Shown piece after piece: positions 49,229-61,625 of a stretch of DNA of 64,000 bases. Each line of letters starts with the position of its first letter. Position 1 is the stretch's first letter. The position numbers and the translations under genes are program-made. The DNA is from Patagioenas fasciata. Lineage: Eukaryota > Chordata > Aves > Columbiformes > Columbidae. Location: assembly GCF_037038585.1 (NCBI RefSeq), contig NC_092560.1, positions 59,728,549 through 59,792,548 on the forward strand, given 5' to 3'. A model generated the notes under the pieces. It made no database searches. It was not told where the DNA came from and saw only the letters and a program-made list of their open reading frames with translations.

Positions 49229-52200
49229 AATAAAAAGCTAAAGGTATACATAGATTCTACAGACTTCAAGGCCAGAGAATAGCTACAGGGACAGAGGTGA
49301 ATAGACTGAAGAGGCCCTTCCTTCATGCAGCATCACAAAGTATTCAGCATCTACTGCATTTGTTCAATTGTACTTCCATGAACAACTCCTGGGTTAGCTA
49401 TAAGTGGTTCAGACTTCTTACAGAAAAGTTGCATTTGTTCATTTTTTTCAAGCTTCAGGGAAGTTCACTCTGTACAGTGTCATAAAAGGCAGAGGGAAGA
49501 CATAGACCTCTACTGCTCTTCAAAGAAATTCTGATGTTGCTGCCTCTCAGGTGTCTAACTCCTGTCCCACATCTGGCTGCCACAAACTTGTTGTAAAAGA
49601 TGATACCACTTCTAAATATGCAAGTGTATGTTAGTCAGCAATTACCATGAGCATACTCAATTAATATTGCAAACTATTTTTACTAATAATACATCATCAT
49701 GACATTTTACTAATGTCATGGAATACCTGGATTCATATTCCATAGTTACTGTCTCTTAAGTTAGAGTTTACAAGAAATTAAGAATTAGATTTTTGATCTT
49801 GATAAAGTTTGGTTAATACCATGGTATAAATTGATACAGTTCTCCTGACCACAAAGTTATAATGGTGGTTTGATACCTGAGATTTTGACTAGTACCCTGA
49901 GAACTGAATAAGATCAGAAGAAGTTTATGATAGATATTGTCAGCAAATATTGGTCGAAAATGTTCTCAGTTTCTTAGGAAATTTGATAACTGACTCTCCA
50001 GGCACAGAAATCTACTTAACGTCAGTATCTAAACTGTCTGGTTTACAGCTAGCTCAGCCAAGTTTGTGTAAATGCCTCTTGTCTGTGATGTGAACAAACT
50101 TAAATTCCTTTCAAAGAGAGAAATGTGTTCCACGAAGGGGACACTGTAAAAAGTGACAGCCATGAGTATTTCAAAGTTTTCTGAGTTATTCTGCATCCCA
50201 GCCATCTTCCTGTAAGTTTAGGTTGGTTAAAAGTTAATAATTTAATGGCAATACAGATGAGTATTTAGAGCCATACATACACACAGATAAACATAGATTC
50301 TACTTCATTGAAATATTTTTAAAGTATTCATAGAACAAAAATTTACTTTTCCTACCCTATGAACACCATATTAATGTTTTCCCATTTATGTTAATTTGCC
50401 ATATGAACTCACAGTAAATGAAGGACACTCTTCTATTTGTGCTGGCTCATCACAATCATGTTTACAATCAATAATTTGAAACAATTATTTATTTTAAAAA
50501 AAGTAATAGCAAAAGAAAATATTTCAAAAGTGAAAGAAAAATGATCACAATTCCTTAACACAGGAGATGCAAAAGCAGGGACACTCACAGTCTTGAGACA
50601 GTGAGGAATAAAATAGTTCAAGCAAGATTTTAAAAAACTAGTCACTGCTTTCAGAATCATACAGAGATTGATCTATATGTAATGACTCACACAGTTAATA
50701 TCACAGAGTGGCCATTTTAATATCTTCACATCTGCTTTTCCAGCAGCTGAAATTCTAGGAACATAAGCAAACAGACAATACAACTCAAGACTGCAGGAAA
50801 TTGTATCTAGCCCTATATTCTTGTCTATAGCTAGACATGCAAATCAGAGGCCCTATTTCCTACCCAACTTCAAACATTCAATCAAAGTCGTTCTGTTCAG
50901 TGGCTCTTACATATTTATTTATATCTATATCTTTATGTGGTTTACATTTTCCAGTGAAATCATCCACATTCAATGATATTCAGTGGAAAAAATAAGCAAG
51001 CAGAAAAATACAACAGAGAAGTCATAGTGAAACTTATACTTGCAAAAACATTGAAGCTTTATCAGTACTGCAAGTATGAGCCCTTGACAGTTCTGGCGTT
51101 GGATTTGACTGTAGTATCAACAGGTAATTATGTAAGAAGTATGTTGTAAAATAAGCTGGTCTTCTTTATCTCTAATTTATCCTTAAGACACTGAAAATTA
51201 CAAAATCCAATACATCTAATATAATATTCACCTTAAATGTTAGCTGGATTGCTGGCATTGGACCAATAGTGCATTTAAATTGTTAAAAAAATGCAAGTGA
51301 AACAATCTCTGTCTCCCTAAAGGAAGTCATTTGAGATGATTATACAGAGTGCAATGATGCATTAATACATCACTGGATGTGAAATGTGTACAATGTATCA
51401 CATAATTCTTTATTTAGAGTTTATTAAACAAGCATTGACCTTCAGTCTAATCATACACAGAACTGTATCCTCATAGTTCGATAAAGCAGGTTGTCAAAGT
51501 AAATATTTACAGCAGCTAGTAAAATAAAATCAGGTTATTTTCACTAATGGTCTATAGTGATCATTTATTTTTGAGTAGTTATATTCTTGCTGTCAAATGG
51601 AAACTCTCTGGCATTAGAGATCCCATCCAACACGAGTGTCTGAAGGCAGCCTACTGAGTCAGTGTGGTATCTTGTAGCTACTAAAATGGAATTTTCCAGG
51701 ACAAGTCTACAAGTAGCTTTAATAACTTCACTTACAGCAGGTCAGCTTTTCTGACTGATTGAGAAACCAACTAGCAAACATAGCCTAATGCTATCCTGCT
51801 GATCATGAAAGAACACCACTCTCCTGGCCCAAAAGAGAAGTGTGTTCAGTTATGCTCTGTCATCAGTATCAGCAACAGCATCAGATAATCAAAGAATCTG
51901 TGGAATAACCAATCTCACAGGAAAAAAAAAGTCAAATAAAGCAATTATCTATTGCTGAGTATCACTGTGATTTCTTTTCTTGAAGAGAAGACCTCAGATA
52001 ACAAAAACACAAGTGATAATTGTGTCAAGTACAGCTATCTATGTATTTCTAGCATAAACCAACCTTTCCCCTTAATTAAAGCTTTCTCTTTTATTAAAAA
52101 TATACCTCAAAAAAACTCACAATGTTCCACATGAATAGAATAAAACTTCTGTACAAAGACACTTCCACTGCAAAGCAAAGCAGTGAAAATAGTGATTCAC

Positions 52201-53597
52201 AGTGTGGTTTGCCTGTGTACTTACTGCTGCTCTAAGTATTATATCAATTGTTTGTTTTTCCTTAGTTTGTTCCATTTATTGCTTCTCAAACAATTCAGTA
52301 GTGGACATAGGGTGATAGTTACACAGGGAGTCTCTGTATTATAGTACAAGGCATGCATGGTAGCACAACTTGCTTTAAAGAACCTGAACAACAAGTAGTA
52401 AGTTTTTCTACTTCTTATTTCATACTGTGAACCACTCTTCATAGCAAGATTTCAGTTATTCATCAAAACCAATAAAGATTTTTTCATAAACTTCAGTCAA
52501 AGTAGTTCTGGACAGATACTAACATTCCTGTCCTTTCAAATATTTAGCAAAACATGCTTAGAGTTTGTATACTAAAAGTTCTATTTTGGCATCAGTGTTA
52601 TGAAAGCAAGGTCATTAAATTCAGAACCTATGCAATTAAACACATCCAACGAAGTGTTGTAGCAAAATGATGTGCGTCCATATATATGTGTGTGTGCAGC
52701 ACCCTCTCCTTCATCAAAATATAACTATGCTCTTAGGTGTCCACATAAGACACAATCTCCAGCAATATCAGATGTCCTTAAAGAAAAAAAAAGAAAGGTG
52801 GAAGTTGGAGGAAAAGTCCTTATTCATGATACATCTAGAATTCTCATTTTAGGCATGTTTTTCTTACGTATGATATATTTTAGTCACTAACATTAAAAAA
52901 AAAAATTAAAAATGTAATCAATTTCAGACTAAGACAAGCACCATTTACACAGTCTAGTTTGTCACTGAAACAGTGGCATTGGCAGGAGATAGACAATATT
53001 CTTGAAAATCATACCCAGTGATATTCTGATGATCTTCAGTGTAAGCGGGAAAGTAGTGCTTTACATTAGGTTGGATCTACAGTCACTCTCTTTATCAGCG
53101 AGCGTATTCTGGGTCATGTAACAGCTTGTCTAATGCATAGCAAACTCCAGTAATGCTGGCTTCTGGGACATCACTTTAAAAAGCATTAGGTTTTAACTCA
53201 CATGAAATACGGTTCAAAACAGAGATGATAGAATAGCTCTGGATACATATCCTCTTAGGAGAGCTAAATACCACGATGACATATCCAGTGTTCTATCCCA
53301 AAATATAGAGTTCTACTTAATTACTGTATTAATGGACATACCAGACAACTTTTTCAGCTACTATAACAACAGTTGACTGAGATACAATGTTATTCCAAAG
53401 AAATTTGCAAGACTGTTAAAATGGCACAGCAACTATAATGCGAGATATTGTGGAAAGTCCAGAATTTTTTCCTTTCAGTAAAACAGTATTTTGTCACAGC
53501 CAAGGCAAAAAAAAAAAAATTGTAATTATGAAAATAATTTCCATTATCTCTTTCTTTTCAACATATTAGAACAATATGTCTTTGTCTGCTGTTAATG
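49229..53597. other. Unannotated AT-rich sequence
   Basis: No gene or named repeat recognised. Short A-runs near 52780-52795 and 52894-52910. Frames are all below 98 codons and unconvincing. Confidence 0.6.
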
Positions 53598-53812
53598 TCT
53601 CCTCTCCTCTCCTCTCCTCTCCTCTCCTCTCCTCTCCTCTCCTCTCCTCTCCTCTCCTCTCCTCTCCTCTCCTCTCCTCTCCTCTCCTCTCCTCTCCTCT
53701 CCTCTCCTCTCCTCTCCTCTCCTCTCCTCTCCTCTCCTCTCCTCTCCTCTCCTCTCCTCTCCTCTCCCTCTCCCTCTCCCTCTCTTTCTCCCTCTTCCTC
53801 TCCCTCCCCTCC
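53598..53812. repeat. (CCTCT)n pentanucleotide array, homopyrimidine
   Basis: Thirty-three perfect CCTCT units (53601-53765) followed by CCCTCT/TCTCCC hexamer-like variants to 53812. All 215 bases are C or T on the plus strand. Frames of 95-99 codons on both strands read Leu-Leu-Ser-Ser-Pro or Arg-Arg-Gly-Glu-Glu repeats and are artefacts. Pure polypyrimidine/polypurine tracts with mirror symmetry can adopt triplex (H-DNA) structure, which is known in general and not shown here. Confidence 0.97.
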
Positions 53813-54798
53813 GCTCTGCTCCCTAAGGCTTCTAGCCAAACTAGAAGACATAGGGTTTTGTAGGATGATGAGACTCCCTCAAGAGCAACAATGAGTGCTA
53901 TAGGCTTTGCAGCTGTAGGTCATTTAATCTAGAAAAGCTGACATTGGTCTTCTCAGGCAGAAATGGTATCCTACCTTCTTGTGCCTTAAACATTGTTCAA
54001 AGAATCAACTCATTGTTATTCAATGTTACAAGCTTTCTAAACTTACATGTGAAGGTTGATTTTTTAGCTACTTCTTCAAGCTTACTGAAGAATGCAAGAA
54101 TGCAGTGATGCTGCTCTGTACTCAGCACAGATACAGTTATGTGTCCATTTATGTCTTGCTCCAGACATTAGTCAGGAAGGATTTCTTTCTCATCCATCCC
54201 ATTCTCTCTTCACAGCCTGGCTCTGGTCTCCCAGAAACACTCTACAACATGAAATTTTTTTCATAAATATGGAGCTACTTGATAGTGAAACTATTATAAG
54301 AGGGACTTCTAAACACTTACTGATTATCTTGCTGATTTGATAGATTTATATTTCATGTTTTTACTACACTATAGACTGAACAAAATTAGACTATGTTTGA
54401 AATTATGGAATAAAATTATTTTATTTGGGAGAAACAAGTATTCATTGGAGACAAACTGAACTCAAGCTGCTCAAATCTAAAAGAATATCATGGTATGTGG
54501 TCTGTAAGCTAGACAGGGTAGACTAATAGAGAAACAGATACAGATGATCTATGATACAGATTATCATAGTAACTGCTTGTGTGTTTGTTTGTACCTTCAT
54601 TAAATACCAGGCAAGTAGAGAACTTAAAAATAATGCTAAGAACAGCAGACATTGGTAATTAGCACTGAAACGGCTGATACATGGTAATGCAGGCTATATT
54701 TTATTCTGTGCTGACTTGTTCACTTACCTAAAAATCCCTTGTATGTATGCAAAACAGCATTTCTCTTTCAGGCTTCCCAGTAATGTCATACCTACAGG
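53813..54798. other. Unannotated sequence between microsatellites
   Basis: No gene recognised. One 82-codon plus-strand frame at 54092-54340 with no family resemblance. Confidence 0.6.
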
Positions 54799-54829
<31 letters not shown>

Positions 54830-54855
54830 CAAAACAAAACAAAACAAAACAACAA
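54799..54855. repeat. (AAAAC)n pentanucleotide array
   Basis: Ten perfect AAAAC units (54801-54850) followed by AACAAC. No poly-A-bearing retroposon is recognisable upstream. Confidence 0.97.
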
Positions 54856-57159
54856 CCTGGTATACCAGTAAGTAACCAGTGCTCTGCCGGACTCGTGTCA
54901 CCTTCTCTCACAGGATACAGATTTGTAACTGATCCTCAGCCAACCCAAGAAGTCAAAGCCTGCACATTAATTATCCAGAGCAAAACCAAACCTGTGACCA
55001 TGTGTATCCGTGAAAAAAACTTACAAATATTTCAGTGAGCATCTGGGGTTAGAAATTCTTTAATTTGTGTTTATTACGAGTTGCCTCTTTATTATCCAGG
55101 GGGACATTATTCAGCTTGTAGGTAATTCTACTTTAAAAATTATCCTATGTTTTTTCCTTTGTCTCTGCCTTTATGTGAAAACTTACTTCTCTGACAGTAA
55201 AAAGTACTAAGTACATTATGTCCCTACAATAAAATTTACATATGGTTTGCATTATCTGTATATTTTCTTTATTTGGGCTATCCAGCTCCTTGTTATCCTG
55301 GATAATTAGGAATGGTATTTGTGTCTTGAGGTTATTTGAATTCCAATTACTAAAAAGTCAAGTGCTGTTTGAGTGACAAACTCTAGCTGAAAATTAACTC
55401 ACTTTTCTTTAAATACCCTACTAATTTGTCCTCCTTTGCAGAACCGTTTGTAGGTATTCACTGCTCTGTCTTTGGGTTTTCCTCATGAATAAATGAGTTG
55501 GCACTGAGAGACCTACAAACCCAGCCCTGTTGCAGGTCCTTCCTTTTTTTATTTCCTCCACACTGCCTTCCTTCCAAGAAGGGAACATTATTTGACTATC
55601 TTATGAAAGACTTTCTTACTCAGCTGGACCTGCTCTTGCACTGTTCTCTGACATTCTGTAAAGCTCAGCTCTGCTATCAGACACTTGGATCCCTTTTATT
55701 TCACTTGCACTTGCTGTCAGCCCACTTTTTTTGCCAAATATGGACCCTAGTCCAAAACAAATCACTACTTATATTTTGGATTCAGTGTCCTGATCAGTGT
55801 GATTTCCAGCTCTCTTCAATTTCGGCCAACTGCCAAGTGTACCAGCCTTATTACAAACTACTGAAAACTGGGGTTTGTAATGGAAGTGCTGACACAGTCC
55901 TAAATATTGGCATGAACAGCACAACCATAATTATGCAAGGACAGATGGGCAAGAAGAACACATGCTTGTTGAATGCAGAAAAAAAGCTGCTCTCATTAAT
56001 CATCTTATACATTTGAGAAAATGACTTTGGAAAAAGAAAGGTTAAAATGCTGAAATACTGAAAGAAGGTGAACAGAATACCACAGTTCATCCTAGTGTTC
56101 CTACTGTAGCATCCACAGCTAATGCAGAGATTAAATTTCTCTGAATAAAGACTGCGCTGAGCAGAACTCTTGTTTCCTGAGGATCCAATATTAAGTATTG
56201 TAGCAAAACAAAACAGAAGAAATTGAAGCCAAACTCTGAGAGAAGAGCTGATATAGATGCTCTGCTTCAGGCATTTTTTTCTAGGATGTAGCATGGTTTC
56301 TAACTTTACACTGGCTTCCAGCACGCTATTTTGTTAGAATTAGACTAGTCACACCCTGTGACTTGCCCTTTCAACCTGTTAGAACAAATAGCAAATTCAT
56401 GGATAGACAGACACATAGAGAGGTACATGTGTGGGTTTGTATGCCCACACAGACAAACATGTAAGAATAATTTTTTAGTTGTTTGGTATTTATGTGTGTA
56501 CATTCAGTCACATACACATGAACTCAGTGTATGAAGACTTAAACAGCCTCTAAATATACTTAAAAAGTTATGTATGTAGAAATCACAAAAAGGGATCCCT
56601 CTCCCAAAATCTGAAGCTTGTTAACCCATGCGTTGTCACACTACAGGTTTTCTGCACAAAGCTACCATGAATCACCTTGCTCTTAGTAAATCAAAAGCTC
56701 TGAAAAAAAAAGGAAAGAGAAAGCAAAACAGCTTTTTGAAAAAATAGAGTCAGTCTTAAACAGAAGGAATTGGAATCTGGATTTCTTTCCCTTCTTTCTC
56801 AATAATTTGCATTTAAATAACTACACATTCTGTAAAAAATAAATTAATTTTAAAATAAATAATTAAATGCATACATAACATCTTTTGTAGAAGAAGAATG
56901 TAAATGAATAGAGTTGTATGGCTTTTAGTAAATAAATCAGAAAGGTACAACAAAACTAGGTGAAAGATATTTCTAGTCCTGACTTACTGATTTGTTTAAG
57001 AGACCTTCACATTTGTTTCTATGGTTAGATGATTTGTTATCATGTGTGAACAGTATTAGAGAAACCTTAACTTTTCAGCTTAGATGAAAAATTAAGATGA
57101 ACCTGAGCTCACTGTTTTCTACTGCCTGTTTCATAGCCAAGTGGAGCTATAGTCATTGG
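54856..57159. other. Unannotated sequence including the longest non-repeat open frame
   Basis: No gene supported. A 172-codon frame on plus at 55498-56016 is the longest that is not simple repeat. It is preceded by a plausible acceptor (CCTCCTTTGCAG to 55441), but a 157-codon frame runs against it at 55851-56324 and the product (rich in Leu, Cys and Phe) shows no domain I recognise. AT-rich sequence follows. Confidence 0.5.
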
Positions 57160-57235
57160 CCTGGGATGGACAAGGCAATCTGATAAGATTGAGTCTTTCA
57201 TCCTAGATGACCACAATGGTCTAGACCGAAAGCTA
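57160..57235 (+). mobile_element. Possible 3' tail relic of an old CR1
   Basis: CTAGATGACCACAATGGTC (57203-57221) matches, with one mismatch, the conserved 3' UTR word of old amniote CR1 lineages (CTAGATGATCACAATGGTC). The flanks are too decayed to follow further, so the call rests mainly on this word. Confidence 0.35.
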
Positions 57236-58419
57236 GAACCAGAATAAATCATTGAATGCTGAAACTGAGGTGTCACCATCATACATGTGAATGAATCAAT
57301 GCTACTACGCAGAATATATACCCTTACATAACCCAGTCTAAAGATGATGAATTAGTATTTTATGTGACCATATTATCATATGAAAGAGTTATAATTATCA
57401 GAGCTGATAATTAAAAAATTGCTGAATTTACTCTTGTTAGTCTCTCTACACACTTGTAATTTCAATGAAGTTGCACAGATATTTGAGCAAGACAGAATCT
57501 ACTTCACTGTTTTCAAACACATCTATAAAAACCATGTAGTACCCAGACCTGTCATAAATAGATGAAGTTCCCAGTGCAGTTGGTGGTCAATATGTTTCTC
57601 CACACTTGAATTTAATTTGACACTTAAATCATTACTTCTATAAATTGTTAGAATATACTTGTGTGTTAGTTTCATACCTGTTGGCAGATAGATTTCTTAT
57701 GGCCCCACAGTCACAGGGTAGTCTAGAGAGGTCTGGAATATTAAATAAAATTGGCAGGCAGAAGGAATGACTCCACAATTGATAGACTGCAAAATCATTA
57801 AATAGTTGGTAGCTTAGCTGTAGAGTGAAAGGTACCAGCTGTTGTATGCGAAACTAAAAGAATCAGGGAAAGAGATGGAGAATCAAAGCAGAAGTTCAAG
57901 ACATTTACCTGACAAAGAATCCCTTGCCTCCTCTCAGTGTGTTGCTGTGTCTTAAATTGAGAGATTTTATAATTATCACTTACTTTAGAACTTTTGCAAG
58001 AAAAGGTGTCTCTGATGGTGCTGTGCAGCACAAATTAGGAGGAGGAATCTATCTGGGTGCTGCATACTGAAAAAGATAGAAGAAAATGCATAAAAGTAGG
58101 AAAACAACAGCATAGGTCTCAATTCTTTCAATCAGTCTCACTGCACATCAATGTGAAAAATTGTATGTGAAAGCAGCAAGCCTTGGCTTGCCAGATGAGG
58201 AAACTTTGGACAGAGAAATGAATTATATGTACAGCATAGTACTTTGACAGTCATGCCTCTGTAGTTCTAGTTCCATTGTCTTTAGGAAGATACACTTTAT
58301 TTACCCATGGCCAATAGTCTCTTTATTACTACCATTTGCTGTTACACTGGGATCAATGATCCTTCTGACAATAACACTTCGAAAATTGTCTTTTATGAGG
58401 AAGCTAATCAAATGGCAGC
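57236..58419. other. Unannotated AT-rich sequence
   Basis: No gene or named repeat recognised. Confidence 0.6.
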
Positions 58420-58690
58420 GGTCTTTTCCTGGGTCGTTAACTCTAGGCTCAGTAAAATAAAGACAAAAAATGAAAACTAAGATAGCAAGGAGTTTAATTC
58501 AAGTTTATTTCAAGTGTCAGCAAGAGAAATAGAATTCTGAATAGGATCAAAGAGGGGAGGGAAAATGCCTATTTGGGCTGAAGACCAGTGCCTGGGCTGT
58601 CGCTTTTTTCTCAGAGGGCTACAGTGCAGTAGGCTGAGACAGTGCTGCTGAAACTGGGGACAGTCTTGTATTCTCTAAAAAAAAAAGCTA
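58420..58690 (-). mobile_element. Possible LTR or other retroelement 3' end (uncertain)
   Basis: GC-richer than its surroundings. On the minus strand it reads toward GCTGACACTTGAAATAAACT, that is an AATAAA signal, followed about 25 bases later by CTCCTTGCTATCTTAG, then a T-rich run and GAGTTAACGACCC. A signal followed by a short R/U5-like stretch is the usual plan of a retroviral LTR. No TATA box, terminal TG...CA or target-site duplication was confirmed, and I cannot assign a family. A processed transcript end is an alternative. Confidence 0.3.
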
Positions 58691-59564
58691 TTTTAGAAGA
58701 ACACATTTTCTTGAATAAACTTTATAATGTTAAGCTTTATATGTTATTTAAAATATACAGAAATAGTCAACAGACTGTAAGTTTTACTGTAGCTTAATAC
58801 TTTTACTGAGTCTAAGAGTAATTGTTATGCTTTATTGCAGATCCATAGTACACTGACAGAAGACAAAAAGGCACAATGTTTCCTTCATTTCACAATTTAT
58901 AAACATTCAAAGAACCTATAAAACAATTGAGCTATCTTTACCTTTCAAATAAAGACTAATGCTGTAATCACAGAATGCTGTTCTTACCATCGCAGATGCC
59001 AAGGTCAATTAAGGTTTAAACACTGTGAGGAAAATGCTTCCTATTTGGTTATGACAAGTTTCTCTACAGATTACCAAAGGGATCTGTAGTTGCAACTCAC
59101 TCTCTTTCAGCTAAACATCTGGGGTTTCAAATGTTTATGTATCACTGTGAGAGTCTGCATTCTCATTTAATAACTATATATACACAATGAACTTTATGTC
59201 AGAGGTAGGCAGACAAACTTTCTGTATTTAACCATACGTACAGAATATTACATGAATATGTGTATAAGTGCAGGTGGTTATTACTTCACATATAAACTAC
59301 ATTATTTAATATCTAGGGCCAAATTATGACAGCCCTATTTAGACTTAACAGTATCATAATCCATCAGTGGCAGTGGATAAATGGAATCGCAGTAGAATGA
59401 AATGTTATTGAGCGTGAATAGTATATAAGAATGTAGTTAAACTATATATACAGTCAATGCCTATCTTCATTTTTACCAGCTTGATACAGATGATCATTTG
59501 TAGGTTAGCAATGTTTTATTTCCTATTGTAAATTCACTTTGTGCCTTTTAAATTTATTTTGGAA
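58691..59564. other. Unannotated AT-rich sequence
   Basis: Nothing recognised. An AGGGCCAAATTATGACAGCC word at 59317 resembles the end of the ancient amniote repeats above but is too short to call. Confidence 0.55.
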
Positions 59565-59670
59565 ATTGTGAGTTGCTGGTTCTACATTCAACTTTGCTGC
59601 TGATTTACTGTGTGACATTGGACCAAATAATTTACTAGCATGGCCATTTAAAATGGAAATGATACAAAAA
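59565..59670 (+). mobile_element. MIR-like ancient SINE relic
   Basis: The clearest of the MIR-like matches: GGTTCTACATTCAACTTTGC, TGATTTACTGTGTGACATTG, GACCAAATAATTTAC, then CCATTTAAAATGGAAATGAT. The MIR core has the same series in the same order (a GGTTCGAATCCCGGCTCTGC word, CTTACTAGCTGTGTGACCTTG, GGCAAGTTACTTAAC, TGTAAAATGGGGATAAT). It has about the divergence expected of a very old SINE. Confidence 0.6.
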
Positions 59671-60829
59671 ACCATCCAACTGGACTGGTTTTTTTTTTTA
59701 ATTAATCTCAAATTGTCAAAGATTGCAGAGTATTGAAGCTAATGTAATAGCATTATTTGTTCTCTAAAACATGTTTTTAAGGCTTTTTTGTTTGTTTTCT
59801 TTCATTTTCTACTGTGTTACCTGATTGGAAACATTTTTCTCACTCTCAGCATTGGTATCAGATAATCTTCATAGATATCAGCTTTGACAGGCCCAAGTGG
59901 GTAATTTTTTTACATAAGGTTGAATTGTTCTCCACACTGTTAACACAAATGTTTTCCATTAATATCAAGCATGTGGAAAAGTAACACTTTCCCAGCTTTC
60001 TTTAATGCATAGATTTTGCTGTTGAAAAGGAGAATAGATATTGCCTTAAGCTTTCCTTTTTTTTACTAACTTCCTGCCCCTTCTCCTTTCTCATTCTGAC
60101 AAAATTCTTCTGTGAATCTGAATTTTTTTCCTTCCTCTCAGGACTCCTATTAATTATGTCATTGGAACATGAGGGTATTTATAATACATTCCAAAACTAT
60201 TCTGTTTTGTGTCTTGTATGGGACACAGAGCCCAAAATGGTGATGAGAATGCAGACAGAGATATATAAAGAAATATCTTTCAAAAGAATCTAAATGTATT
60301 CACTATTAAACAGTTTCACGTAGTTCCTTCTTAAGGAGTTTTATGAATCTGTCAGAAGCTGAAGTGTCAGCTTGACAACAAAGCCATGGAATTAACAATG
60401 ACAAATATTTGACTATGAGTTTTATAAAATGCTCACTATGGTGTACAAACTATTTATTAGAATTGCCTAAGGTCAAAAATACATATATCAACTGCGGTAT
60501 GCATTTTCAAGGACTTAAGGCAGAGTTTAAGATATACAGACTAGAAATTCTGAATTCTGTATGGGTCATATTAACAGGAATTGCATAAAAATAAGGTTAG
60601 TAGATGCAAAGAGAAATTCTAAAATGGCAAATAGGAATTCTGTAATGACTGTAACAACAAAGGGAAAAGAAAGCTTTTGTGGAAAAAAAAATATGCTTTT
60701 AAGCCTACTGGACTTTGAAGTTTGATCATAAAGTAAAACAAATGTAATCACTTTGCTCAATGGATTGACAATTTCATGTAGTTCCTATCTCACAATCTCA
60801 AAATAAGATGATAAATCTAGAAAACATTA
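59671..60829. other. Unannotated AT-rich sequence
   Basis: No gene or named repeat recognised. Confidence 0.6.
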
Positions 60830-61215
60830 CAAAGAAGGCTGATTGGATCATCAGAGGTGTGCGATGGTTTCTAGATGTGGACAGGTTAGGCACAAAACTT
60901 CTCAGGCTGAGAAAATAAAGGACTGAGAGACAAGAGGAGGAAGATCTATAGAATCAAAGAAGATGAACAGAGAAAAACTAACTTCTATTTTCCGTAAGAG
61001 GAAACAGGGAAACCTGTTTAAATTGCAAAAATAACATGTTTAAACAACAACAACAACAAATATAGTTTTTTATAAACTCAAACATTGTAACACAGACCAT
61101 ATTGACATGAATTGCGTTGCATGCCAGAACTTTTTGTTAATGATCTTAAAAAGCAATTAGACAGCATAATGGAAGAATGGTCCACGAAAAGTTGAAAAAT
61201 ACAATGATGGAAATT
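60830..61215 (+). mobile_element. Old, degraded CR1/L3-group LINE relic (3' part)
   Basis: Follows the C-terminal coding part of an amniote CR1-group element. GGCTGATTGGATCATCAGAG starts the match, then CTTCTCAGGCTGAGAAAA, GAAGATCTATAGAATCAAAG (60941-60960), AGATGAACAGAGAAAAACTA, CTGTTTAAATTGCAAAAATA, then GCGTTGCATGCCAGAACTTT, AAAAGCAATTAGACAGCATA and ATGGAAGAATGGTCCACGAA (61169-61188). All frames are broken. A CAACAACAACAA insertion near 61046 interrupts it. Its wording differs from the relic at 39.6 kb, so it is a separate old lineage. Confidence 0.65.
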
Positions 61216-61499
61216 TAACCTGTGTTAGAAAAAGCTGGAATAGTACTGAATTTAATGTTTTCATGGAAAGAAAATTTATGGTGTTTTGTTTGCCCTGTTC
61301 TTGTTTTTGTTTCCTCATCATTCTCCAACGGGCATGACCTGTGGTGGACTCTGGGATTCCATTCCGTTCTTAAGGTATGACTGCTTGTTTCTGTACATGG
61401 CTGTATAACATATCCTTGAATCGGGTCCCTTTTTTTTTTTTTTTTTAAGGAAAAATAACAATGTGAATTTATTCCTGCTAAATCTCTCAATTACTTGAA
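61216..61499. other. Unannotated sequence with T17 run
   Basis: Contains an uninterrupted T17 run at 61430-61446. The 91-codon minus-strand frame here crosses it and is not credible. Confidence 0.6.
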
Positions 61500-61625
61500 A
61501 TGTGGTTTTGGATGGCAGCTCAGTTCAGCCTGCGGTAAAGGAATTTGCACTCTCTTGATTGCTGTTCCTATTAACATTTTAATGTTTAATGACACAGTCA
61601 TCTTATCTGTCACATAATTCTTGCC
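61500..61625. other. Candidate conserved non-coding element
   Basis: Non-repetitive sequence with GGCAGCTCAGTTCAGCC, CTCTTGATTGCTG, TTTTAATGTTTAATGACAC and TCTTATCTGTCAC (a GATA-type AGATAAG word in reverse). Enhancer-like texture only; not tested. Confidence 0.22.

Noticed and set aside
53558..53894. Three frames of 95-99 codons across the CCTCT array
   Set aside because: Leu-Ser-Pro and Arg-Gly-Glu repeats from a pentanucleotide; no gene structure around them.
55498..56324. 172-codon plus frame and 157-codon minus frame
   Set aside because: They overlap each other in opposite directions, show no domain, and frames of this size are within chance for a 64-kb window.
59315..59340. AGGGCCAAATTATGACAGCC, like the end of an ancient amniote repeat
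   Set aside because: Single short word without supporting flank.
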